From Magnetococcales bacterium (lineage in GTDB: Bacteria; Pseudomonadota; Magnetococcia; Magnetococcales; JADGCH01), in assembly GCA_015228995.1 (NCBI GenBank), contig JADGCM010000019.1, positions 1 to 17,960 on the forward strand: DNA of 17,960 nt. Reading direction: 5' to 3'. The notes under the pieces are model-generated. The model saw only the letters and a list, made by a program, of their open reading frames with translations, made no database searches and was not told where the DNA came from. Below, piece after piece: positions 7,041 to 13,311 of this stretch (position 1 is its first letter; the number at the start of each line of letters is the position of its first letter). A program made the translations under genes and the position numbers.

Positions 7041-7571
7041 ATGTTCGAAGGTACCACTATACTGTCTGTACGCCGAGGCAGCAACGTTGTTATGGGCGGT
7101 GATGGCCAAGTGACGCTCGGCAATATCGTTGTTAAGGCCAATGCACGCAAGGTACGCACCATGCAGGAGGGGCGTATTTTAGCCGGTTTTGCAGGTGCCA
7201 CCGCAGATGCCTTTACCCTATTTGAACGGTTTGAAGCCAAATTGGTTAAACACGGCGGTAATTTGACCCGTTCCGCGGTGGAAATGGCTAAGGATTGGCG
7301 CACCGATCGTATTTTAAGGCGATTGGAAGCCATGCTAGCTGTGGCGGATAACCAATGCAGCCTACTGATCACCGGCAGTGGCGATATCTTGGAACCAGAG
7401 GAGGGGGTCATTGCCATCGGCTCGGGTGGCTCGTATGCCTTGTCGTCCGCTCGTGCCCTCTTGCGTCACACCGAGATGGCGCCCCGCCAAATTGTCGAGC
7501 AATCGTTACAAATTGCTGCGGAAATTTGTATTTATACCAACGCCAACCTGGTTATTGAAGAGTTGTCCTGA
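7041..7571 (+). CDS. hslV: ATP-dependent protease subunit HslV
   Basis: HslV is the N-terminal-threonine peptidase of the HslVU (ClpQY) protease, a dodecamer capped by HslU. The sequence TTILSVRRG followed by GGDGQVTLGN, AGFAGATADAFTLFERFE, AKDWRTDRILRRLEA and IGSGGSYA is characteristic, and it ends in the usual IEELS. ATG at 7041 was chosen: AGGAG at 7026-7030 is 10 bases upstream. The longer frame from ATG 7005 would add 12 residues unlike the family. Even so, four residues (MFEG) precede the presumed nucleophile Thr5, so a short propeptide must be removed, whereas E. coli loses only Met. hslU begins one base after the TGA stop, so the two are co-translated. Confidence 0.95.
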   Translation: MFEGTTILSVRRGSNVVMGGDGQVTLGNIVVKANARKVRTMQEGRILAGFAGATADAFTLFERFEAKLVKHGGNLTRSAVEMAKDWRTDRILRRLEAMLAVADNQCSLLITGSGDILEPEEGVIAIGSGGSYALSSARALLRHTEMAPRQIVEQSLQIAAEICIYTNANLVIEELS

Positions 7572-7572
7572 C

Positions 7573-8889
7573 ATGTCCGATTTTACCCCACGCGAGATTG
7601 TTTCTGAGCTAGATCGTCATATCATTGGCCAAGATGAGGCCAAACGAGCTGTTGCGATTGCCCTGCGCAACCGCTGGCGGCGGCAACGGCTACTGCCTGA
7701 GATCCGTGACGAGGTTTACCCTAAAAACATTCTGATGATCGGTCCCACCGGTGTTGGCAAAACTGAAATTGCCCGACGTTTGGCCAAACTAGCGGATGCG
7801 CCTTTTATCAAGGTAGAGGCGACCAAATTTACCGAAGTAGGGTATGTCGGTCGTGACGTCGAATCGATCATCCGTGATCTGGTCGATATGTCCATCAAAA
7901 TGCTGACTGAATCCGGCAAGCGCCGCGTCCAACAAAATGCCAGACATCTTGCTGAAGAGCGCTTACTCGACATCCTGTTGCCAGCTGTAACCGGTAACGA
8001 CACCTCCTCGACACGCAAAAAACTGCGGCGGCAATTGCATGACGGCGCTCTTGATGATCGGGAGGTAGAGATCGAGGTCCGCGAAAATCGGCCGACGGGG
8101 GCGACTCTGGAGGTGTTTACCCCTCAGGGCATGGAAGGGATCAACCTGCAAGAGATGCTGGGCAATATGCTGGGTGGTCAGACGCGTTCGCGCCGAATGC
8201 CGGTGGCGGAGGCGCTCAAGGTGCTGACCGACGAAGAGGCCGCTAAACTGGTCGACCGCGAGCAGACCCAGCGTCAGGCGCTGGAGCGTGTCGAGCAGTC
8301 TGGTATCGTTTTTCTTGATGAAATTGACAAAATATGTGCCCGTCACCATGAATCAGGCCACGGCAGTGACGTCTCGCGTGAAGGGGTGCAGCGCGATCTA
8401 TTGCCGCTGGTGGAGGGGACCACCGTTTCGACCAAATATGGCATGGTCAAGACGGATCATATTTTATTTATTGCCTCTGGGGCCTTCCAAATGGCCAAGC
8501 CATCTGATTTGCTGCCAGAGTTACAGGGGCGGCTACCGATTCGAGTTGAGTTGCGTAGTCTAGGTGCCGCCGACTTTGTCCGTATCCTCACCGAACCGGA
8601 AAACGCTCTAACCAAGCAATATCAGGCCCTGATGGCCACCGAACAAGTCGGACTCGATTTCACCGCAGATGGCGTTTACACCTTGGCCGAGATTGCGGCC
8701 CGGGTCAACAACAGCGTTGAAAACATCGGCGCTAGGCGCTTGCATACGGTAATGGAAAAATTATTGGATGATCTCTCGTTTCGGGCTCCCGACCTGGGGG
8801 GAGAGACCTTCACCATCAACGGTGATTATGTCCGTCAACAGCTCGAAGCGCTGAGTGGTAACGAAGATCTGTCACGATTTATTCTCTAG
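7573..8889 (+). CDS. hslU: ATP-dependent protease ATPase subunit HslU
   Basis: HslU is the AAA+ hexamer that unfolds substrates and feeds them to HslV. Length is 438 residues, close to the 443 of E. coli. Walker A is GPTGVGKT (57-64), the pore loop GYVG is at 90-93, Walker B is IVFLDE (245-250), the arginine-finger region is LQGRLP (Arg320) and sensor 2 is IGARRL (385-390). The inserted I-domain spans about 110-240. The C-terminus EDLSRFIL is the conserved tail that docks into HslV. ATG at 7573, one base after the hslV stop, gives the family's MSDFTPREIV start. The frame is open further upstream (to 7378), but that part overlaps hslV and does not resemble HslU. Confidence 0.97.
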   Translation: MSDFTPREIVSELDRHIIGQDEAKRAVAIALRNRWRRQRLLPEIRDEVYPKNILMIGPTGVGKTEIARRLAKLADAPFIKVEATKFTEVGYVGRDVESIIRDLVDMSIKMLTESGKRRVQQNARHLAEERLLDILLPAVTGNDTSSTRKKLRRQLHDGALDDREVEIEVRENRPTGATLEVFTPQGMEGINLQEMLGNMLGGQTRSRRMPVAEALKVLTDEEAAKLVDREQTQRQALERVEQSGIVFLDEIDKICARHHESGHGSDVSREGVQRDLLPLVEGTTVSTKYGMVKTDHILFIASGAFQMAKPSDLLPELQGRLPIRVELRSLGAADFVRILTEPENALTKQYQALMATEQVGLDFTADGVYTLAEIAARVNNSVENIGARRLHTVMEKLLDDLSFRAPDLGGETFTINGDYVRQQLEALSGNEDLSRFIL

Positions 8890-8905
8890 ATAGCCAGCGC
8901 CCACC

Positions 8906-10321
8906 ATGACAGCTATCACGGTAGCCACCATCGATGATATTGAAAAACAATGGTTATTACAAAGATTGAGCACGGTTTACGGCTACCTCTTGCCGGCTGA
9001 AGGCTATGTGCTCTATCGCTGGGCCAAAGAGGGGCCGGGAACGGGTATCGTCGTCGAAATTGGCAGTTTTATGGGATTATCGACCTGTTGGTTGGCTGCT
9101 GGCAGTCAGGTGGCCCAGCGCGGCAAGGTAGTTGCTTGTGACAGCTTCTGTGGTTTGGACCAGGAACACGGCTCGACGTTGCCCCAATTCCAAGACAATG
9201 TCAAGCAGATGGGTCTGCATGCTTTGGTCGAAACACGGGTTGGCACCTCAGCGGCGATTGTCCGTGGTTGGGCAGCCGAGCAGAAGATACGGCTGCTGTT
9301 TATCGATGCCGACCATTCTTATAACGCCAGCAGGTCTGACCTTATGGCTTGGTTCGAATATGTGGAGCCGGGCGGCATCATTGCCTTTCACGACATTAAT
9401 ACCCTTTACGGCTGTTCGCGTTTGTACGGTGATCTACTGCACTATAATCCGGCCATAGAGGAGGTTGCTGCCGCCGATTCTCTGCGTCTGGTGCGCAAGC
9501 CTCTTGATCCCGTCGTACTATCATGGCCTCAATCAACGGAGGCGGCATGGCATGATTACCAACAACGGTTGAGCCACAATCCGTCCGATCAGGCAGCATG
9601 GCGCCAGTTGGCGACTTTATATTTTGAGGGTAGGCAATTTGGTGCTGCTGAGCAGTGTTACCGCAACCTCATGCAGTGGGATCCATCTGGCCAAACTTAC
9701 GCCCATTTGAGTTTGATACTAGCCATGCAGGGCCGTATCGCTGAGTCTCAAGCCTATTATGAACAAGCGGTTGGTATGGATCCGCAACTACAGGCCGGTC
9801 CTATCCAGCTCTTGTTGGCGCAGATCTGCCTCTCTCTTGGAGATAACGACGCAGCGGAGGGGTGGTATCGGCGTATTTTGGCGACTGCTCCTAGCTTGGT
9901 TTCAGCGCTATTTTACAACAACCTCGCCACCTCATTGCAACGGCAAGGCCGGTCGGAAGAGGCGATTGATTACTATTGGCGGGCAGTGGCCATGGACGCA
10001 AAAATGACCGGTGCCTATCACAGCATCGCCACCCTATTGGCCCAACAAGGCCACTATCAACGTGCCAAGGAGTGCTGCCACCAAGCATTGACGGTTGATC
10101 CCCAGTCGGCACCATTGTGGAGCCTGCTCGCGATCATTTCAGCGCGGCAGGGGCGAGAGGAGATTGATCAAGCGTTGGCCTGTCTGCAACGAGCCGTAGC
10201 GATCGAGCCGACCGATGTCGCCACCCAAGAACGCCTCGGTGGTGTGCGCACCCTGTTACAACAGCGGCTAGAACGTATCGACCAACTTGCAAAGCCCTTG
10301 CTCAGTAACGACAACATCTAA
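8906..10321 (+). CDS. Class I SAM-dependent methyltransferase fused to TPR repeats
   Basis: Residues 1-200 are a Rossmann-fold methyltransferase of the Methyltransf_24 or CmcI-like kind. Motif I is VVEIGSFMGLS (49-59), the acidic strand end is ACDSF (Asp79), then LLFIDADHSY (130-139) and IIAFHDIN (158-165). The DxDH and HD acidic/His residues resemble metal-dependent O-methyltransferases. Residues 212-450 contain about six tetratricopeptide repeats, seen as repeated A..Y..A....P patterns such as AEQCYRNLMQWDP, SQAYYEQAVGMDP, AIDYYWRAVAMDA, AKECCHQALTVDP and ALACLQRAVAIEP. The substrate is unknown; the TPRs suggest a protein partner or glycan-related work. No signal peptide is seen. It begins 16 bases after hslU, probably in the same transcript, and its last 54 bases overlap ygfA on the other strand. 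Confidence 0.87.
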   Translation: MTAITVATIDDIEKQWLLQRLSTVYGYLLPAEGYVLYRWAKEGPGTGIVVEIGSFMGLSTCWLAAGSQVAQRGKVVACDSFCGLDQEHGSTLPQFQDNVKQMGLHALVETRVGTSAAIVRGWAAEQKIRLLFIDADHSYNASRSDLMAWFEYVEPGGIIAFHDINTLYGCSRLYGDLLHYNPAIEEVAAADSLRLVRKPLDPVVLSWPQSTEAAWHDYQQRLSHNPSDQAAWRQLATLYFEGRQFGAAEQCYRNLMQWDPSGQTYAHLSLILAMQGRIAESQAYYEQAVGMDPQLQAGPIQLLLAQICLSLGDNDAAEGWYRRILATAPSLVSALFYNNLATSLQRQGRSEEAIDYYWRAVAMDAKMTGAYHSIATLLAQQGHYQRAKECCHQALTVDPQSAPLWSLLAIISARQGREEIDQALACLQRAVAIEPTDVATQERLGGVRTLLQQRLERIDQLAKPLLSNDNI

Positions 10322-10879
10322 TTGCACATCGTGCGGTTCTCGTGGCAGAGCAGCCACCTGCTGAAATTGATACGCCAAGCCGACCAAGTAGGGTTTGCCC
10401 GTATGGCGATGGGTGATCCCGGCCAAGCAGCGATCGTAATAGCCGCCGCCATAACCAAGCCGGCCCCCCTGGAGATCAAAGGCAACCACGGGTAGTAACA
10501 GCAGGTCGATTTTTGTCACGATCTCCTGGCAGGAAATCGTTTCGGTGACACAGGCTGGTTCCGGAATGCCAAACGGGCCTGGCTTGAGTGGGTCTCCTGG
10601 GGTCAGGAAGGCGAAAGACATTTGCCGGGCAGAAACAGAGGAGATGACAGGCAACACAACCTTTTTGCCATCGGTGTGGGCCCACTCCACGAGTGAGATG
10701 GGATCAACCTCACGACGGATGGGCCAGTAAAGCGCTATCACCCGCGCGCTCAAGTAGAACGGCTGCACAACCAGATGACGACAAATGACCTGACTGAGGG
10801 ACGACACAGACTTTACAGACAGCTGCTGGCGTTGCTGACACAACAACCGGCGCAGCAGCCCCTTCTGCGATGAATCCAT
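10268..10879 (-). CDS. ygfA: 5-formyltetrahydrofolate cyclo-ligase
   Basis: This enzyme converts 5-formyltetrahydrofolate to 5,10-methenyltetrahydrofolate using ATP, recycling an inhibitory folate. Motifs are YWPIRREVDP (51-60), the FGIPEP block (103-108), DLLLLPVVAFD (125-135) and the signature GGRLGYGGGYYDR (138-150). ATG at 10879 gives 203 residues and has a run of five G about 7 bases upstream. The longer frame from GTG 10939 is rejected because its first 20 codons are the 3' part of the 6S RNA gene. Position directly downstream of ssrS is the classic arrangement, where processing of a joint transcript yields both products. The 3' end overlaps the methyltransferase-TPR gene by 54 bases. 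Confidence 0.94.
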   Translation of the reverse strand: MDSSQKGLLRRLLCQQRQQLSVKSVSSLSQVICRHLVVQPFYLSARVIALYWPIRREVDPISLVEWAHTDGKKVVLPVISSVSARQMSFAFLTPGDPLKPGPFGIPEPACVTETISCQEIVTKIDLLLLPVVAFDLQGGRLGYGGGYYDRCLAGITHRHTGKPYLVGLAYQFQQVAALPREPHDVQLDVVVTEQGLCKLVDTF

Positions 10880-10884
10880 CAAAT

Positions 10885-11062
10885 CCCCCGCCTGTGCCGT
10901 TGGATTACGACCTCTGAACCCCTTGTTTAAGGTGGGCACGTGAAATAACTGCTTCCGGTAAACTGACTAACAGTAGCCTACACTCCACAATCAGAGCAAA
11001 CGCCCTTGGTTCAAGAAATATCGGCTCAGGAGGAATGCTCTCCTCACGAACACTGCAGGGGA
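10885..11062 (-). ncRNA. ssrS: 6S RNA
   Basis: Reading the minus strand, the block CCTGAGCCGATATTT (11030-11016) is identical to the conserved 5' side of the E. coli 6S RNA. The 3' side CACCTTAAACAAGGGGTTC corresponds to E. coli CACCUUGAACCAAGGGUUC. A closing stem can be drawn between about 11061-11046 (CCCCTGCAGTGTTCGT) and 10900-10886 (ACGGCACAGGCGGGG), with an internal loop. That gives about 178 nt against 184 in E. coli. It lies between zapA and ygfA, its usual place. 6S RNA mimics an open promoter and holds sigma70 RNA polymerase in stationary phase. The ends are estimated to within about 10 bases. A weak -10-like TATGGA lies at 11071-11066, but no -35 is apparent. Confidence 0.9.
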
Positions 11063-11072
11063 CAATCCATAA

Positions 11073-11127
11073 CCCCCTCACACTGCCCCCTCCCACAAGG
11101 GAAGAGGGCGAAGAGGCTGCGAGGGGC
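11073..11127 (-). repeat. GC-rich palindromic intergenic repeat, copy 3
   Basis: On the minus strand this reads CCCCTCGCAGC, then CCCTCTTCCC, TTGT, GGGAGGGGGC and GTGTGAGGGGG. It has the same two-stem plan as copy 1: an inner stem (11085-11094 with 11099-11109) and outer arms (11073-11080 with 11121-11127). It fills most of the space between the zapA stop and the 6S RNA gene. Confidence 0.72.
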
Positions 11128-11137
11128 AAACTTAAAT

Positions 11138-11491
11138 TTAGCCTTCCAACTCCCGTAACACCTGCTCACTGGCTGCAACCAACCTCTGGATGCGCTGATT
11201 GACCTGTTCCATCTGTCCATCCTGCATCGAACTCGCCTCAACCCGTCCCGGTACCTGCTGCTGCACCTGCATTTGCACCTGTTCTTTGACCTGGAACAAA
11301 CTATCAGTGATTCTAAGCGCAGCCATGATGGCTAAACGATCAGTAGACTGATTTCTAGACTGACGTGCCATCTTGCCCATGACACCATCCACATAACCGG
11401 CCAACTCTCGGACGTAAGCCGAATTGGCCTCTACACGCAGACGAAACAACTGACCATGGATGGTGACATCGATAGAGTCTGCCATGGCCAT
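11138..11491 (-). CDS. zapA: Cell division protein ZapA
   Basis: ZapA is a small cytosolic protein that cross-links FtsZ filaments and stabilises the Z-ring. The N-terminal globular part (residues 5-60) has the family pattern: SIDVTIHGQLFRLRV, then ANSAYVRELAGYVDGVMGKM and the segment STDRLAIMAALRITDSLF. The C-terminal part (about 62-115) is a Gln/Glu-rich helix for tetramer-forming coiled coil, ending LVAASEQVLRELE. The start ATG at 11491 overlaps the stop of the zapB-like gene by one base (TAATG), so translation is coupled; an ATG two codons later is also possible. ssrS and ygfA follow in the same direction. Confidence 0.92.
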   Translation of the reverse strand: MAMADSIDVTIHGQLFRLRVEANSAYVRELAGYVDGVMGKMARQSRNQSTDRLAIMAALRITDSLFQVKEQVQMQVQQQVPGRVEASSMQDGQMEQVNQRIQRLVAASEQVLRELEG

Positions 11492-11793
11492 TACACGGTA
11501 TGACCTAATTCGTTGAAGCGCGCCAACATGTCTTCAATGCGTGCCGTCACCTGACTCTTCTCTTGTTGCAAACCTTCGAGGCTCTGTTTCACCTGCGCCA
11601 ATTCGTATTCGGCCTGCTGCAACCGTGTGGTCCGATCTTGTAATTGGGCAAACAGGTCACCGTTCTCTTTACGCAACCGACGAACAGCGTCGACCATGGC
11701 CTGCCACTGTTGCTCCAACGCGGCTATCGGGTCGGGCTGACCCGTCGTTGGATTGTGGTTTATGGACAACTCAGACATCTCCTCCATAGCCAT
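11491..11793 (-). CDS. ZapB-like coiled-coil protein (TIGR02449-type family) upstream of zapA
   Basis: This is a 100-residue, largely helical protein. From residue 24 (AALEQQWQAMVDAVRRLRKENGDL) to residue 95 it shows heptad spacing of a coiled coil, and it ends ARIEDMLARFNELG. This matches the small protein normally encoded before zapA in gammaproteobacteria, which is related to ZapB and probably acts in Z-ring organisation; the specific function is inferred from location and shape. ATG at 11793 was chosen because AAGGGAG at 11808-11802 is 8 bases upstream. The GTG at 11802 overlaps that ribosome-binding site. The TAA stop overlaps the zapA ATG by one base. Confidence 0.82.
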   Translation of the reverse strand: MAMEEMSELSINHNPTTGQPDPIAALEQQWQAMVDAVRRLRKENGDLFAQLQDRTTRLQQAEYELAQVKQSLEGLQQEKSQVTARIEDMLARFNELGHTV

Positions 11794-11835
11794 CGCGATC
11801 ACTCCCTTGGATTGCTGGCGTTATCTGAATGCCAC

Positions 11836-11865
11836 ACTATAGGGTCGGCGGTGGCTCAGTGTCAA
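11836..11865 (-). promoter_or_regulatory. Predicted sigma70 promoter for zapB-like gene, zapA, ssrS and ygfA
   Basis: On the minus strand a perfect -35 TTGACA (11865-11860) is followed by an 18-base spacer and the -10 TATAGT (11841-11836, 5 of 6). Transcription would start near 11829, about 36 bases before the ATG at 11793. It lies in the 96-base gap after gltD and is the strongest promoter match seen in the window. Confidence 0.68.
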
Positions 11866-11889
11866 GGATGGATCATTGGGAAAAATACC

Positions 11890-13311
11890 CTAACGCAGCC
11901 ACTGATCAATGTCTGCGGCTGCCTGACGGCCACTGGCAATCGCTTTGAGTACCAACGACTGCCCAATCGCCATGTCCCCAGCGGCAAAAACACCTGACCG
12001 ACTGGTCATGCTGTGGTCGTTAGTCCGTACATTGCCCCGGTCATCCAAGGCTACCCCCAGGTCATTCAGCAGTCCGTGATGGATCGGATGGACAAAACCC
12101 ATGGCCAGCAACACCAGATCGGCTTCCAAGACAAAATGGTTATTGGCAAGCTCGCGCATCTGCATCGGCCCCCCCTCTTCGGGTTCTCCCCAGGCCAGTT
12201 CAGCGCAGAGGATCGCCGTGACGTGTCCATCTACCCCTTCAAACTGCTTGGTCAATACACTCCAGATGCGGCGGCAACCCTCCTCGTGGGAGGTAGAGGT
12301 ACGTAACGTATTGGGCCACATCGGCCACGGCGTCTCTAAGGGACGTTCCTTGGGAGGTCTTGGCAGCAGCTCGATTTGGGTGACGTGCAGAGCCTGCTGA
12401 CGCACGGCCGTGCCGACACAATCGGCACCGGTATCGCCGCCACCGATCACGACGACGCGTTTACCGGTGGCTTGAATCTGTTGATCGACAGCGATGGTAG
12501 CCCCTTCCAGACGCCTATTTTGTTGCACCAGGAAATCCATAGCGAAGTGGATGCCTGCTAGTTCACGTCCTGGAATGGGCAGATCACGCGGATGTTCCGA
12601 GCCACCCGCCAATAGCACAGCGTCGAATTCTGTGGTCAATTGCGCCACAGAGAGATCAACCCCGACATGGACACCGGTCTGGATGGAGACACCCTCCGCC
12701 TGCAGCTGTTCCAGACGTCGATCAATGATCCATTTTTCTAGTTTGAAATTGGGGATACCATAACGCAACAGGCCGCCGGCACGCTCCTGTTTCTCAAACA
12801 AGACCACGCTATGGCCAGCGCGGGCCAATTGTTGACTGGCAGCCATGCCTGCTGGCCCAGACCCGATCACCGCCACCCGTTTACCACTCTGTTTCAGGGC
12901 CGGTTGGGGACGGATCAAACCACGCTTGAATCCTTCGTCGGCAATCGTTTTTTCGATGTAGCGAATGGTGACCGCCTCACGATTCAAGCCGAGCACACAC
13001 GAGGTCTCGCAAGGTGCCGGACAAACACGACCGGTAAATTCAGGAAAATTATTGGTACGATGCAGGGCATCGCTGGCCTGCTGCCAGCGTTGGCGGTAGA
13101 CCCAATCGTTCCAAATTGGTATTAGGTTATTGAGATGGCAACCGCTGTGGCAGAAGGGAATGCCGCAATCCATGCAGCGGGCCGCTTGGTGGCAGAGGCG
13201 GTCCAACGAAAAGGGCTGATACAACTCCCCCCAGTCGGTGACACGCTCAGCTACTGGGCGCGGCTGGGGCGTCTCACGCTCGATTTCCATGAATCCGGTG
13301 ACTTTAGCCAT
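11890..13311 (-). CDS. gltD: Glutamate synthase (NADPH) small subunit
   Basis: GltD passes electrons from NAD(P)H through FAD and Fe-S clusters to GltB. The N-terminal region binds two 4Fe-4S clusters: Cys46-x2-Cys49-x4-Cys54-x3-Cys58 and Cys97-x3-Cys101-x3-Cys105. The FAD dinucleotide fold is at GSGPAG (150-155) and the NADPH fold at GGGDTG (290-295). A conserved C-terminal AAGD motif is followed by SLVLKAIASGRQAA. Length is 473 residues, normal for the family. The N-terminus (MAKVTGFMEIERE) resembles the GltD type with MGKxTGFLEY rather than E. coli GltD. ATG at 13311 was chosen (AGGAG 10 bases upstream); a GTG at 13317 is possible. The start lies inside the end of gltB (8-base overlap), so the subunits are translationally coupled. 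Confidence 0.96.
   Translation of the reverse strand: MAKVTGFMEIERETPQPRPVAERVTDWGELYQPFSLDRLCHQAARCMDCGIPFCHSGCHLNNLIPIWNDWVYRQRWQQASDALHRTNNFPEFTGRVCPAPCETSCVLGLNREAVTIRYIEKTIADEGFKRGLIRPQPALKQSGKRVAVIGSGPAGMAASQQLARAGHSVVLFEKQERAGGLLRYGIPNFKLEKWIIDRRLEQLQAEGVSIQTGVHVGVDLSVAQLTTEFDAVLLAGGSEHPRDLPIPGRELAGIHFAMDFLVQQNRRLEGATIAVDQQIQATGKRVVVIGGGDTGADCVGTAVRQQALHVTQIELLPRPPKERPLETPWPMWPNTLRTSTSHEEGCRRIWSVLTKQFEGVDGHVTAILCAELAWGEPEEGGPMQMRELANNHFVLEADLVLLAMGFVHPIHHGLLNDLGVALDDRGNVRTNDHSMTSRSGVFAAGDMAIGQSLVLKAIASGRQAAADIDQWLR

Noticed and set aside
7378..7572. 65-codon N-terminal extension of hslU inside hslV
   Set aside because: The frame is open by chance through hslV. The family start MSDFTPREI is at 7573, directly after the hslV stop.
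11866..11889. Terminator after gltD (GGG-TATTTTT-CCC)
   Set aside because: A three-base-pair stem is too short to support a terminator.
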